Assembly (NCBI RefSeq): GCF_030323145.1
Contig: NZ_CP100470.1
Coordinates: 1 to 64,000 of the forward strand
From: Mesorhizobium sp. C432A
GTDB lineage: Bacteria > Pseudomonadota > Alphaproteobacteria > Rhizobiales > Rhizobiaceae
DNA: 64,000 bases
Direction of reading: 5' to 3'
The notes below the pieces were generated by a model that was not told where the DNA came from, did no database searches, and worked only from the letters and a program-made list of their open reading frames with translations. This document shows positions 10,123-19,545 of the stretch, one piece after another. Each line of letters starts with the position of its first letter. The first letter of the stretch is position 1. The position numbers and the translations under genes were made by a program.

Positions 10123-10875
10123 ATGATGACACCAATGGCGAATAGCTCGCCCCGGCAATGGAAAGATATCGCATGGCTGACTGCCCTGGGATCGGCGGGA
10201 ATTCTGCTCCTCTCGGTTGGCCTAAATTATCTGCTTCTGTTCTCGGAAGCCTTGACGCCCTTCGGCCGCAGCATGGTCACAGCGATCCTGTTGCCGGTCA
10301 TCGTCGGTGGCCCGCTTTTCCTGTTCATTGGACTGCAGCGGACCGAGCTCGTCCGTTATCGAAGAGAACTCAACAAGTCGGCGACCTTTGACAGCCTGAC
10401 AGGCTGCCTCAACCGGACAGTCTTCACGTCGATGGTCGAAAGGAGAGCAACCAGGCCGGAATCGTCTGGTCCAAGATCTGGCGCCTTCCTGGTCATTCAT
10501 CCCGAACACATCAGGTCCATCAATCTGCGCTTCGGCCTTGGCTGGGGTGACGAAGCCTTGCGGCTCATAGCCTCGACCATCCAGTCATCGGTACGCAAGG
10601 AAGATCTGGTGGGCCGGATCGGAACCTCCATGTTCGGGGTCTTTCTGCCCGGTGCGACAGAAGACGACGCCAGGGAGATCGGCGAGCGTATCCGGGCGCG
10701 CGTGGCCCAAGCCTATTTCGCGCCAAAAGGAACCGCGGACACGCTGACCATCAGCGTCGGCGGCGTGGTGTTTGAAAACGAGTTGGAATTCGAGGACATG
10801 TTCCGATCGGCGGAATCGCTGTTATCCGGCGTCGAACGCCAGCCTGGATTTCAATTGTCGCACCTCCACAACTAG
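10123..10875 (+). CDS. Membrane protein with degenerate GGDEF domain
   Basis: Start chosen at ATG 10123 because GGGAG lies 10 nt upstream; the frame is open further back, to GTG 10030. The 250-residue product has two transmembrane helices (about residues 17-40 and 50-70). A diguanylate-cyclase fold follows: 'DSLTGCLNRTVF' is a good N-terminal motif and 'ADTLTISVGGVVF' the C-terminal strand. The active-site loop, normally R(I/L)GGDEF, reads 'GRIGTSMFGVFLP', so the metal- and GTP-binding residues are lost. It is probably catalytically dead and may act as a c-di-GMP or protein-interaction module. Confidence 0.85.
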   Translation: MMTPMANSSPRQWKDIAWLTALGSAGILLLSVGLNYLLLFSEALTPFGRSMVTAILLPVIVGGPLFLFIGLQRTELVRYRRELNKSATFDSLTGCLNRTVFTSMVERRATRPESSGPRSGAFLVIHPEHIRSINLRFGLGWGDEALRLIASTIQSSVRKEDLVGRIGTSMFGVFLPGATEDDAREIGERIRARVAQAYFAPKGTADTLTISVGGVVFENELEFEDMFRSAESLLSGVERQPGFQLSHLHN

Positions 10876-10972
10876 AGCGTTCACCGTTTCACGGAAGCGG
10901 CGAACCGCTATGTCTTTGTTTTTACGCAAATTCCGGACGGAAAACCGCACGCACTTTTCCTGGAGTTGCTCT
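10874..10972. repeat. Rhizobial intergenic palindromic (REP-like) element
   Basis: The ~99-bp sequence from AGAGCGTTCACCGTTTCACG to CCTGGAGTTGCTCT begins at the stop codon of the preceding gene. Its ends are roughly complementary (AGAGC...GCTCT). From memory this is a dispersed element found in many copies across Mesorhizobium and related genomes, usually between genes. Only one copy is visible here. Confidence 0.6.
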
Positions 10973-11825
10973 TGGCAGTCAGAACATTGATCAGCACCTG
11001 ACGGGTATTTGGAATGAGAAAATACAACGCTACGGCGGCCTTGCTCCCCGCAAGCGTAAGGCTGATCCGCAAAATCCGGGACTTTGCGGGCTTCAGCCGC
11101 GATCTAACCACCGCTGCAGCAGAGACAGTTGGTCCCGCGTTCACGGTAGCATTGTCTTGTAGAATCTAGTCGGCTCGGACGGCCGTATCAAGGCTTTCGC
11201 TGGAACATGCTAAAGTGCCGTTCACGCGCATACATCACTCGAAAAGCGAGTTCCGTATATATTCCAAAACGTTGCTCTTCAAAAAGTACCGCAGGCCGAG
11301 AAAGCTGTTGACGGTACTTTTCTCGAACGTTGCAGTCGAAGACTCCAGTTGCTGATCTGGGTCGATTTTGAATGAGATGAACCGCAAATCGTTGTTTTCC
11401 GCGCAACCTACGCTTGGGCACTCCAGACTGGCTAACCCCTACTCCCACTCGTCCAAACAGCATATTGAAATCGGAGGGACTCGATCGTGACGCGTGCGCC
11501 CGACCATCGCCAACGGTGGGCTCCAAACTGATCGAAACTTCTCGTCGACCTTTGCAAGGTGATTGATCATCGGGGAGACCAAAGCCGAAACACTGGGGTT
11601 GGTGTCTCCAGTGACGCTGAACGAAGCTTCAGGGAAAATCCCAAATCTGCCGATTTCCCTGGCGCTGTCATTGCAACGATCGAGACAATCAGGGAGACCG
11701 GACCGGAGGCACGAGACGCCGCGTCCTTCCGTGGGGTCGCTCCTCCAAACCGTTTGACGCAATTTAGAGATGTTGCCTTGACCCCGCACTAGCGTCTACT
11801 GCATCTCCCAGCGGGAGCGTCACCA
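10973..11825. other. Long intergenic region without a recognisable gene
   Basis: No frame here has a convincing start, ribosome site and protein pattern. It contains an inverted repeat, AAAAGTACCG at 11282-11291 and CGGTACTTTT at 11312-11321. The right arm belongs to a 13-mer (TGACGGTACTTTT, 11309-11321) that recurs in reverse complement at 32166-32178. A 51-codon frame from ATG 11013 has no supporting features. Confidence 0.5.
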
Positions 11826-12905
11826 ATGGCGAGAAAGTCTGTCCGACGCAAGTCAACGATTTATGATATCGCGGTGGCGGCAAAGTCGTCCCCGACAGCG
11901 GTTAGTCTCGTCCTCAATGGCTCGTGGCAACAGCACCGGATCAAGGCGGAAACCGCAGCGACCATCCTCGATTGGGCTGAGCGGCTTGGCTATGCTGTCA
12001 ACCTCAAGGCACGAGGATTGCGGCTTTCCCGATCCGGACTCGCTGGAATGATCTTGCCACATTACCGCAATCGCTTCTTCGCCGGATTGGCCGAAGCCTT
12101 TGAAGCGGAATCCCGCGTCCACCGCTTGTGCCCGATCGTCGTCAGCACCCATCGCAATCCTGATAACGAGTTGAGTGTGACGGAAACCCTGCTGGCTCAG
12201 CAGGTGGAATTTCTCTTCCTTGCGGGCGTTCGTGACCCCGATCCGCTGAATGATCTGTGCCGGGCAGCGGGCGTCCGGTGCATCAACATCGATCTGCCAG
12301 GCCGCCGGGCTCCCTCAGTTGTTTCTGACAACTACGGGGGCGCCAAGGCGCTCACAGAGATCATTGTTAAGAAATTGAAAGAACGAGGGGGCTCCACCGA
12401 AGATCTCTTCTTCTTTGGCGGGGTCAGCGATGATGACGCAACACGTAGCCGTTTGCTGGGTTTTCACGATGCGCTGGCAGCGCATGGGATTGTTACGGGC
12501 CCGGGCACGATTGACTGCTGCGGATACGCACCGACCAACGCTGCTCGGTCTCTCGCTGCACGATACGCTCAGCTTGGGCATCTGCCCTCAGGTATGTTCG
12601 TCAACGGCGTGACCGCTCTTGAAGGAACATTGCGGTTCACTTCGACACTAGCCTCAAGTGAGCTTGGACGGGTTGTTGTCGGAAGCTTCGACTGGGATCC
12701 ATTCGCGGCGCATTTGCCCTTCGATGTGACCATGGTCCGACAGAATGTCGAGGTGATGATTGCTGAAGGATTTTCGCTTCTCGAGAATTATTCGATAGAC
12801 CACTTTCCGCTGGTGACCGTACCGACCAGCTTTGGGCGAACCGGAGAGCATGACGGCGCCCAAGAAGATTGGGATTCGGCATCCAAATCGAGCATCGACC
12901 ACTAG
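11826..12905 (+). CDS. LacI-family transcriptional regulator
   Basis: The 359-residue protein has an N-terminal LacI helix-turn-helix ('TIYDIAVAAKSSPTAVSLVLNG', residues ~12-33) with the hinge 'RLGYAVNLKARGL'. A periplasmic-binding-like sugar-sensing domain follows ('GLAGMILPHYRNRFFAGLAEAF', 'VVSDNYGGAKALTEII', 'DDDATRSRLLGFHDAL'). Family members usually repress sugar genes and release DNA when a sugar binds. It stands directly upstream of and parallel to a sugar ABC/epimerase operon with a palindromic operator at 13097, so local control is likely. Confidence 0.92.
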   Translation: MARKSVRRKSTIYDIAVAAKSSPTAVSLVLNGSWQQHRIKAETAATILDWAERLGYAVNLKARGLRLSRSGLAGMILPHYRNRFFAGLAEAFEAESRVHRLCPIVVSTHRNPDNELSVTETLLAQQVEFLFLAGVRDPDPLNDLCRAAGVRCINIDLPGRRAPSVVSDNYGGAKALTEIIVKKLKERGGSTEDLFFFGGVSDDDATRSRLLGFHDALAAHGIVTGPGTIDCCGYAPTNAARSLAARYAQLGHLPSGMFVNGVTALEGTLRFTSTLASSELGRVVVGSFDWDPFAAHLPFDVTMVRQNVEVMIAEGFSLLENYSIDHFPLVTVPTSFGRTGEHDGAQEDWDSASKSSIDH

Positions 12906-13096
12906 CAATTCTTTGTCACGAGACATCGTTGCAGAAGTTCAACTCCGTTCATCAGCACCTCGGATCTGGGTAGCACCGCCTCCACCCAAGGCTCGCGGGC
13001 GATCGCATGTCGTTCTACGGGTGCAGCCTGAGTGCGAAGGGCGGATCGTTTACATCAATCGAGAAATGTTTTTAGACGCTGGTGGCGTGACCGCCT

Positions 13097-13145
13097 TGCT
13101 AAATCTATTTAGCACCTTGACCGGCCGGCATTCAAAGTCTTTTAT
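13097..13145 (+). promoter_or_regulatory. Operator palindrome and sigma70-type promoter of the sugar operon
   Basis: TGCTAAAT-CT-ATTTAGCA at 13097-13114 is a perfect 8+2+8 palindrome, the form expected of a LacI-family operator. Two bases later TTGACC (13117-13122) matches a -35 box, and after exactly 17 bp TTTTAT (13140-13145) fits a -10 box. The first gene starts at 13269 behind a strong GGGAGGAATTAA ribosome site. A repressor at this palindrome would abut the -35 and could block polymerase. Binding by the upstream LacI protein is inferred. Confidence 0.65.
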
Positions 13146-13268
13146 GGCGCGTTCTGGGAGGAATGCGGCGCCGAGTGCGTCAATGCCGTCGGGCACAAAG
13201 GGGTGGGCCAAACAAAGCCGACATGGGCAATAGGCAACTGAAAAACTCGTCAATCAGGGAGGAATTAA

Positions 13269-14261
13269 ATGTTAGCAAAAACTATACTCGCGGCAGCGTT
13301 CGGCGCAGCCCTTTCGGTCGCCACAATGAATGCTGCGCTGGCAAAGGACGTCAAGGTTGGAGTCGTCGTGAAGATCGGCGGCATTCCCTGGTTCAATGCC
13401 ATGGAAACGGGAATAAAGGAAAAGTCGAAAGAGCTTGGCGACGACGGCTTCATGGTCGGGCCGACCAGCGCCGACCCGGCACTTCAGGTCCGCGCGATCG
13501 AAGACCTGATAGCTCAGGGCGTCAGCGTAATTGGCGTCGTGCCGAATGATGCAAACGTTCTCGAGCCGGTTCTAAAAAAGGCGCGCGACACGGGCATCAA
13601 GGTCATAACCCATGAATCGCCAGACCAGGTGAACGCTGATTGGGACTTCGAAATGGTCTCGGCCGTTGGTTTCGGTGAGGCCCATGCCAAGCTATTTGCC
13701 GAGAAAATGGGCGGCAAAGGCAAGTACGTTGTGTACGTAGGTTCTCTTACTGTGCCCGCACACAATGCCTGGGCCGATGCTGCAATCGCCTACCTGAAGA
13801 AGAACTTTCCCGACATGCAGATGGTTGGCGACAGATATGGCGTCGCCGAGAGCGCCGATGACAGCCGAAAGACGGCTCTGGATGTGCTTGCCGCCAATCC
13901 TGACCTCGGCGGCTTCCTGACGTTCGGCAGTCAGGGACCGATCGGCGCCGGACGCGCGATCGAGGAGCAGAAGCTTGGTGACAAGGTGGTTCTTGTCGGT
14001 TCATTCTCGCCTAGCCAAGGCAGCGCAATGCTCAAATCCGGCATTATTGACGGCGGCTATATGTGGAATCCTCTGGAAGCGGGCAAAGTATTCGTAACGA
14101 TGGCTGATTTTCTGGCGGGCGGCGGTGAAATTACCGACGGCATGACGATCGAAGGTCTGGGTGTCGTTCACCCTGACTTCAAAACCAGCACCATCATCGT
14201 GGACGCTGTGCAGCCTATCACGGTCGAAACGGTCGATGGTCTTGCAGCCCTAGGGCTTTAG
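13269..14261 (+). CDS. Sugar ABC transporter substrate-binding protein (Peripla_BP_4)
   Basis: The 330-residue protein has a signal peptide (MLAKTILAAAFGAALSVATMNAALA) and a ribose/autoinducer-2-type binding fold: 'DVKVGVVVKIGGIPWFNAMETG', 'GPTSADPALQVRAIEDLIAQGVSVIGVVP', 'ITHESPD'. It captures a monosaccharide in the periplasm for the ATPase and permeases downstream. It is the first gene of the operon, with promoter and operator about 120-170 bp upstream. A hairpin after the gene (14278-14312) may raise its mRNA level over the membrane genes. The ligand is not shown by sequence; the epimerase suggests a ketohexose. Confidence 0.93.
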   Translation: MLAKTILAAAFGAALSVATMNAALAKDVKVGVVVKIGGIPWFNAMETGIKEKSKELGDDGFMVGPTSADPALQVRAIEDLIAQGVSVIGVVPNDANVLEPVLKKARDTGIKVITHESPDQVNADWDFEMVSAVGFGEAHAKLFAEKMGGKGKYVVYVGSLTVPAHNAWADAAIAYLKKNFPDMQMVGDRYGVAESADDSRKTALDVLAANPDLGGFLTFGSQGPIGAGRAIEEQKLGDKVVLVGSFSPSQGSAMLKSGIIDGGYMWNPLEAGKVFVTMADFLAGGGEITDGMTIEGLGVVHPDFKTSTIIVDAVQPITVETVDGLAALGL

Positions 14262-14277
14262 ATGGCGGACCATGGCT

Positions 14278-14312
14278 GGCGTGCCGGGGTGGCAAATCAA
14301 TCCCGGCACGCC
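14278..14312 (+). terminator. Intercistronic hairpin between binding protein and ATPase genes
   Basis: GGCGTGCCGGG (14278-14288) and CCCGGCACGCC (14302-14312) form a perfect 11-bp stem with a 13-nt loop. No U-run follows. It is better read as an mRNA-stabilising or partially terminating hairpin, as often found after binding-protein genes, than as a full terminator. Confidence 0.65.
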
Positions 14313-14341
14313 CCATCCTTGTCATTTCAGAAGGGCCCGCC

Positions 14342-15856
14342 GTGAACCTCGTCGCGTCTACGACGCAGGACCTCCCATCGGTTCTGTCGTTTAGCAACAT
14401 AAGCGTCACATTTGGTGGCGTTAGAGCCCTCCAGGATGTCGCCTTCGAGGTTCTCCCGGGTGAAGTGCAATGCATCGCCGGTGAGAACGGCAGCGGCAAG
14501 AGCACCCTGATCAAGGTAATCACCGGCGTTTGTCAGCCGCTAGCCGGCGCAAACATGTCGATCGCCGGAAAGTCTGTCGACATCATGTCGCCGGCTGCGG
14601 CGCGCAGCGCCGGGGTGGAAGTCATCTGGCAGGACCTCGCACTGTTTCCTGAAATGACAGTCGCGGAAAATATCGGGATCAGAACTGTCCTCGGCAACAT
14701 GCCTCGGCTCGTCGATCATTCGCGCATTCGCGAGGTGGCGCGAGGGCTGTTGGCGCGGCTTGGCGCCGACCTCGATGTCGACGCGCCTCTGCGTAGCTTT
14801 GCAATCGCCCAACGTCAGATCGTCGCCATCGCCCGGGCGCTCGCCGGCGATGCGAAGGTTATTTTCATGGACGAGCCCACATCGTCGCTTACTCAATCGG
14901 AAACAGACCGGTTGCTCGCGATCGTTCGAACACTCTCGAATGAAGGCATGGCCATCGTCTTCGTCAGCCATCGCCTTGCGGAAGTTCTGGAGATCTCAAG
15001 TCGCGTCACCGTTCTGCGCGACGGTAAGGTCGTTGGGGTGTTCCCGACCGCCGGAATGACCCAATCACGCCTCACCGAACTGATGACCGGCAAGACGTTC
15101 GACCAAACCGTGAGCACGAGAAACCTTAGTGGATCACCCGTCGTGTTGAAGATCGATCGATTGACCCGCGCAGGCGACTATGACGACGTTTCGCTGACAA
15201 TACGGCGCGGTGAAACGCTTGGCCTGACCGGGCTACTCGGCGCCGGTCGCACAGAACTCGCGCTTTCTATTTTCGGCATGCTGCGCCCAGACCGCGGCAG
15301 CATCGCACTCAACGGGACGGTTCTTCATCTGAACTCCAACCGCGACGCAATCCGCGCGGGTATTGGATATCTCTCCGAAGACCGCTTGTCCCTTGGTCTC
15401 ATACAAGCTCAGTCCATCGCCGACAACGCCGTTATCCCGGTGCTCGACAAGATCCTTGATCGAGGGCTGATCTCCTCGGAGAAGAAGGACGCGCTCGTCA
15501 ATCATTGGATCGAGGAATTGGCGATAAAAGTCGGGCGGCAGACTGATGCGATTTCCACGCTCTCGGGCGGCAACCAGCAAAGGGTGGCCATCGCCAAATG
15601 GCTGGCGGTCGGCCTGAAACTGATCATTCTTGATTCGCCAACCGTGGGGGTGGACGTTGGCGCGCGGGCCGGCATCTTCGAGATTGTCGCCAAGCTCGCT
15701 GCCGAAGGCCTGGCGATTCTGCTGATATCCGATGAAGTGCCGGAGGTCTATTTCAACGCCGATCGTATCCTTCATATGGCTGCGGGCAAGATAGTCGCCG
15801 AATACGATCCGCACGCCATCCCGCTCGGCGACCTGGAAGCTGCCGTCTATGCGTAA
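14342..15856 (+). CDS. Sugar ABC transporter ATP-binding protein (CUT2, two ABC domains)
   Basis: At 504 residues this has the RbsA/MglA length and its two nucleotide-binding domains. Domain 1 has Walker A 'GENGSGKST' and Walker B 'KVIFMDEPTSSLTQSE'. Domain 2 has a degenerate Walker A 'GLLGAGRTELALS' and signature 'LSGGNQQRVAIAKWL', the asymmetry usual in this family. It powers sugar import at the inner membrane. Translation starts at GTG 14342, and the 3' end overlaps the next permease by 8 bp (coupling). Confidence 0.95.
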   Translation: MNLVASTTQDLPSVLSFSNISVTFGGVRALQDVAFEVLPGEVQCIAGENGSGKSTLIKVITGVCQPLAGANMSIAGKSVDIMSPAAARSAGVEVIWQDLALFPEMTVAENIGIRTVLGNMPRLVDHSRIREVARGLLARLGADLDVDAPLRSFAIAQRQIVAIARALAGDAKVIFMDEPTSSLTQSETDRLLAIVRTLSNEGMAIVFVSHRLAEVLEISSRVTVLRDGKVVGVFPTAGMTQSRLTELMTGKTFDQTVSTRNLSGSPVVLKIDRLTRAGDYDDVSLTIRRGETLGLTGLLGAGRTELALSIFGMLRPDRGSIALNGTVLHLNSNRDAIRAGIGYLSEDRLSLGLIQAQSIADNAVIPVLDKILDRGLISSEKKDALVNHWIEELAIKVGRQTDAISTLSGGNQQRVAIAKWLAVGLKLIILDSPTVGVDVGARAGIFEIVAKLAAEGLAILLISDEVPEVYFNADRILHMAAGKIVAEYDPHAIPLGDLEAAVYA

Positions 15857-16856
15857 CCGCGGCAAGCTCTTCCGGGCTCATCCCACCGAGACATGGCTCG
15901 TTGTGGTTCTTCTCATCATGAGCGCAGGTCTCTCCGTTGCGAGCGACAAATTCTTCACCATTGCCAATCTCTTCAATCTGCTCAACACAAGCTCGACAAA
16001 TCTGATCTTCGCGGTTGGGCTGCTGGTGGTGTTGATCGCTGGGGGCATCGACATCTCCTTCGCTGTGGCCGCGTCAGTGGTTCAATACGTTGTGGCGCTG
16101 GCTCTAGCCCAAATGGGAGGTGGTGATTGGTTCATCGGCCTCACCTTGGCGGCAATTGTCGGGCTCGCCCTGGGTGCGGTGAACGCCGGCCTCATCTACT
16201 ATTTCCAGATCATTTCAATCGTTGTCACCATCGCCACCTTCAATATTTTTTTCGGCCTGCTGATGTTCTTCACGCACGGTGTATCGATCTACAATCTGCC
16301 TGCATGGTGGACGCATCGCACTGTGCTTTTCGAGGTCCAACAGGCGAATGGCAATTGGGCCGAGCTAACACTGCCGGTTGCGATCATGGCGGTCTGCGTC
16401 GCCGCCACCTGGGGGCTTATCCGGTATACCACCACGGGACGGCAGCTATACGCTTTTGGCGATAACCCGGAGGGCGCCCGTCGCCTCGGTATCAACATCG
16501 CGGCGATGCACTTCATTGCCTTCGGCTGGCTTGGTTTGATGGCCGGGATCGCGGGACTTGTGCAGGTGCACTATTCCCAGGAAGTCGTGCCCAACGCATT
16601 GGTGGGGCGCGAGCTGGACGTGCTGGCAGCTGTTGTCCTTGGCGGTGCCAGGCTGGGTGGCGGGCGCGGCACCGTGCTCGGTTGCATCCTTGGCGTGTTT
16701 CTTGTGTCGGTGACGCAAAACGGGCTGAACCTCCTCGGCATCTCTCCCTATGCTTTCAAGATGATCGTCGGGGCGATCATCTTGATTGCCATCACGCTGT
16801 CCAACGCGCCGCTCGGGCATATCCTCGCGGGCTTGCGGCAGAGGATGGGTACATGA
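15849..16856 (+). CDS. Sugar ABC transporter permease 1 (RbsC type)
   Basis: The 335-residue hydrophobic protein has the BPD_transp_2 pattern: 'VLIAGGIDISFAVAASVVQYVV' (the GGIDLS-like motif), 'YAFGDNPEGARRLGINI' (the cytoplasmic EAA-like loop) and 'VVLGGARLGGGRGTVLGC'. It forms one half of the membrane channel. Its stop overlaps the start of the second permease (ATGA at 16853-16856), so the two are translationally coupled and probably heterodimerise. Confidence 0.94.
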   Translation: MRNRGKLFRAHPTETWLVVVLLIMSAGLSVASDKFFTIANLFNLLNTSSTNLIFAVGLLVVLIAGGIDISFAVAASVVQYVVALALAQMGGGDWFIGLTLAAIVGLALGAVNAGLIYYFQIISIVVTIATFNIFFGLLMFFTHGVSIYNLPAWWTHRTVLFEVQQANGNWAELTLPVAIMAVCVAATWGLIRYTTTGRQLYAFGDNPEGARRLGINIAAMHFIAFGWLGLMAGIAGLVQVHYSQEVVPNALVGRELDVLAAVVLGGARLGGGRGTVLGCILGVFLVSVTQNGLNLLGISPYAFKMIVGAIILIAITLSNAPLGHILAGLRQRMGT

Positions 16857-17878
16857 CGCAGCGCGTGCTCGAAACTGGAGCGCTACGGCACGGATTCTTG
16901 CGCCGTCTTGCCGGCACGTTGGGCGCCGAGAATATCGGACTTTTGCTGGCATTGATTTTGGTGATTGCATTCTTCGGATCTCTCTCGCCGCGATTCCTGT
17001 CCAAAGCTACCTTTGAATCGGTGGCCTTCCAGTTGCCTGAACTTGGACTGCTTACGCTCGCGATGTTGATGCCGATCATCTCGGGCGGCATCAATCTCGC
17101 CGTAACGTTCACGGCCAATCTCTGTGGCCTCACGCTCGCCTGGGTTCTTCAGGCCAACGGAGGACCGGACGCAAGCATCTATGCCTTTCTACTCGGTTCC
17201 GTTCTTGCGGTCGGCGTTGGCACGGCAAGCGGCTTGGTCATGGGCCCGGTGATAGCCTATACCGGCGCGCACCCCATCCTCGTTTCGCTCTCGGTGATGA
17301 TTTTCCTGCGCGGCCTTGGCGAGTTTCTGACCCGCGGCGCCGATATTTCGGGCTTTCCCGAATTCATCCAGCCCCTGGGTCACGGCAGCATCGTCGGCAT
17401 TCCTGTCCCGCTGCTGATACTGCTCGGCGCAGTCATCGTCTGGCATGTCTTGATGACCCGAACCAGGCTTGGCTTTTCAAACTATATGGTCGGCTCCAAC
17501 ATCGAGGCGACGCGCTATTCCGGCATCTCGACGCGACGCGTGATCATTCTGATCTACGCGCTGTCTGGCGCCATGTGTGCGTTGGCCGGCATTATCATGA
17601 TGGCACGATTCAATTCCGTCCGTGTCGGCCATGGCGAGTCCTATGTGCTGATTACGGTGCTTGCCTGCTTCTTGGGCGGGGTGAATCCGTTTGGCGGCTT
17701 CGGCAAGGTCGTTTCGGTCTTCCTAGCCCTCATCGTTTTGCAGTTGCTTTCTTCGGGACTGAATCTCTTGGGCGCCAGCCAGCACCTGGCCACAGCCATT
17801 TGGGGCATCATGCTGATCGGCGTCATGATCTTGCGGTGGGCTGCCGGGCAGCTCAATTTCATGAGGATAACACGATGA
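16853..17878 (+). CDS. Sugar ABC transporter permease 2 (RbsC type)
   Basis: Start set at ATG 16853, which overlaps the previous stop as ATGA; the longer upstream frame lies inside the previous gene. The 341-residue protein is a second BPD_transp_2 permease, with 'LMPIISGGINLAVTFTANLCGL', 'VGSNIEATRYSGISTRRVII' and 'LACFLGGVNPFGGFGKVV'. It pairs with the preceding permease. Its stop overlaps the epimerase start (ATGA at 17875-17878). Confidence 0.94.
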   Translation: MTQRVLETGALRHGFLRRLAGTLGAENIGLLLALILVIAFFGSLSPRFLSKATFESVAFQLPELGLLTLAMLMPIISGGINLAVTFTANLCGLTLAWVLQANGGPDASIYAFLLGSVLAVGVGTASGLVMGPVIAYTGAHPILVSLSVMIFLRGLGEFLTRGADISGFPEFIQPLGHGSIVGIPVPLLILLGAVIVWHVLMTRTRLGFSNYMVGSNIEATRYSGISTRRVIILIYALSGAMCALAGIIMMARFNSVRVGHGESYVLITVLACFLGGVNPFGGFGKVVSVFLALIVLQLLSSGLNLLGASQHLATAIWGIMLIGVMILRWAAGQLNFMRITR

Positions 17879-18726
17879 AGGGTTTTGGCGTTCATACGAG
17901 CATGTGGACGAGTGGTTGGTCCGTAGAGGGCGCCGAGCACACTGTAGCGGCGGTAAAAAAATACGATCTCGATTTCATTGAAATTTCGCTGGCCGATCCA
18001 TTTTCTTGCGATGCCGATCACACCCGCAAGCTGCTGGCGGCAAATGGCATGCAGGCGGTGTGCTCGCTAGGGTTGCCCGAATATGCGTGGGCATCGCGCC
18101 ACCCACAGGAGGCGATTGACTTTCTCAAGGTGGCTATCGACAAGACGGCCGACATCGGAGCCCAGGCGCTATGCGGCGTAATCTATGGCGGCATCGGCGA
18201 GCGTACTGGCGTGCCACCTACGCAGGACGAACTTGATAACATTGCGAAAGTGATGACGTCCGCCGCCGCGCAAGCCAAGTCTCGCGGCATCGAACTCGGT
18301 GTTGAAGCCGTGAACCGCTACGAGAACCACATCATCAACACCGCGGCTCAGGCGGTGGCACTAATCGAGAGAGTCGGCGCCGACAATATGTTCGTGCACC
18401 TTGATACCTATCACATGAACATAGAGGAGAAAGGTATGGGCAACGGTATTATCGTCGCCCGCGATTACCTCAAATATATCCACCTCTCCGAGTCTGATCG
18501 CGGCACCCCAGGCGAGGGCAATTGCAATTGGGATGAGACGTTCGCAACGCTGGCCGCGATCGGCTTCAAGGGCGGGCTCGCGATGGAGAGCTTCATCAAC
18601 ATGGATCCGCGTCTGGCGTTTGGCCTCAGCGTGTGGCGTCCGGTGGCCGAGAGTGAAGCGGTTGTAATGGGCAACGGTCTGCCGTTCTTGCGCAACAAGG
18701 CACGGCAGTACGGGCTGATCGCATAA
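17875..18726 (+). CDS. D-tagatose/D-allulose 3-epimerase-like sugar isomerase
   Basis: This 283-residue TIM-barrel (AP endonuclease family 2) enzyme starts at ATG 17875, overlapping the permease stop. The four metal ligands of the D-tagatose/D-psicose 3-epimerase family are all identifiable: Glu in 'GVEAVNRYENHI', Asp in 'VHLDTYHMNIEE', His in 'IHLSESDRGTPGEG' and Glu in 'LAMESF'. 'NRYENH' and 'DTYHMNIEE' are close to the Agrobacterium D-psicose 3-epimerase motifs as I recall them. The reaction is C3 epimerisation of a ketohexose in the cytoplasm. As last gene of the operon it would process the sugar just imported. The exact substrate is inferred. Confidence 0.88.
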   Translation: MKGFGVHTSMWTSGWSVEGAEHTVAAVKKYDLDFIEISLADPFSCDADHTRKLLAANGMQAVCSLGLPEYAWASRHPQEAIDFLKVAIDKTADIGAQALCGVIYGGIGERTGVPPTQDELDNIAKVMTSAAAQAKSRGIELGVEAVNRYENHIINTAAQAVALIERVGADNMFVHLDTYHMNIEEKGMGNGIIVARDYLKYIHLSESDRGTPGEGNCNWDETFATLAAIGFKGGLAMESFINMDPRLAFGLSVWRPVAESEAVVMGNGLPFLRNKARQYGLIA

Positions 18727-18930
18727 GTTACATCGCCATGCGAGATCGAAACTCGGCACATCATGAGCCGACTGCATCGACATTGCGGCGACTGCCTTCG
18801 AAGCAGGAGCCGCTCGAGAGGCAATATTGCGGCGTTTTAGATCCCGGCCTTCGGCTGTCCCCCGGGCGCAAGCAGCCAACCGGTCGGCGATCGCAACTGC
18901 CGTGAACAATCTATTTCACCGGCTCGGGCA

Positions 18931-19485
18931 TCACAGCCTACCTTCGGCGGTTGCGAGCCGGCCCCGCATCAATTCGCGGCGCTTTCGAAACTCTGTGTAT
19001 TCCTGGTCGGCCAGTACCCCGATCAGGATCACCGATCCACTCACGGCAAAGTTGAGTGAGGAGGGAATGCCTAAATTTAGAAGATTGACAAGATTCTGAA
19101 GCACCTGCAGCAAGATCGTTCCGAGCACCACACCAATGATTGAGCCTTCCCCGCCCCGCAACGAGAACCCTCCAAGGACGGCGGCAGCGATCGCGTAGAG
19201 CTCGTAGAAATTGCCGTGCGAGCTTGGCAGGATCGAGCGTGTGTACATTGCGAGAAAGATGGATGACAGCGCCGTCAGCCCGGCGCAGATCACATAGGCG
19301 CAGATGATAACCCGGCCGGTGCGGATTCCGGAAAACCGCGCGGCCTCTTCATTTTTGCCGACGGCGTAGAGATATCGTCCGAAGGCAGTACGGTGCAGAA
19401 CGACCCACATCACCGCCGCCAGCATGAGCAGAAAGACAAAAGAATGAGGAATGGGAATGGAGGTGTAGGCATTGTTGGTAAGACC
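18931..19485 (-). pseudogene. C-terminal fragment of an RbsC-type sugar permease
   Basis: About 184 codons encode the second half of a BPD_transp_2 permease ('TAFGRYLYAVGKNEEAARFSGI', 'AAAVLGGFSLRGGEGSIIGVV', 'ILIGVLADQEY'). The homologous sequence begins abruptly near 19485. The frame runs upstream into sequence that is antisense to a GMC oxidoreductase fragment, so the long open frame is chimeric. The N-terminal half is missing. Confidence 0.85.
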
Positions 19486-19545
19486 GAAACCAGATCGGTG
19501 CGACCGGTGGTGAGATATTCCAGATCCTCGAAGCGGGTTTCGTAG

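Noticed and set aside
11188..11789. Minus-strand frames upstream of the LacI gene
   Set aside because: No ribosome site, no family motif and overlapping frames; treated as non-coding.
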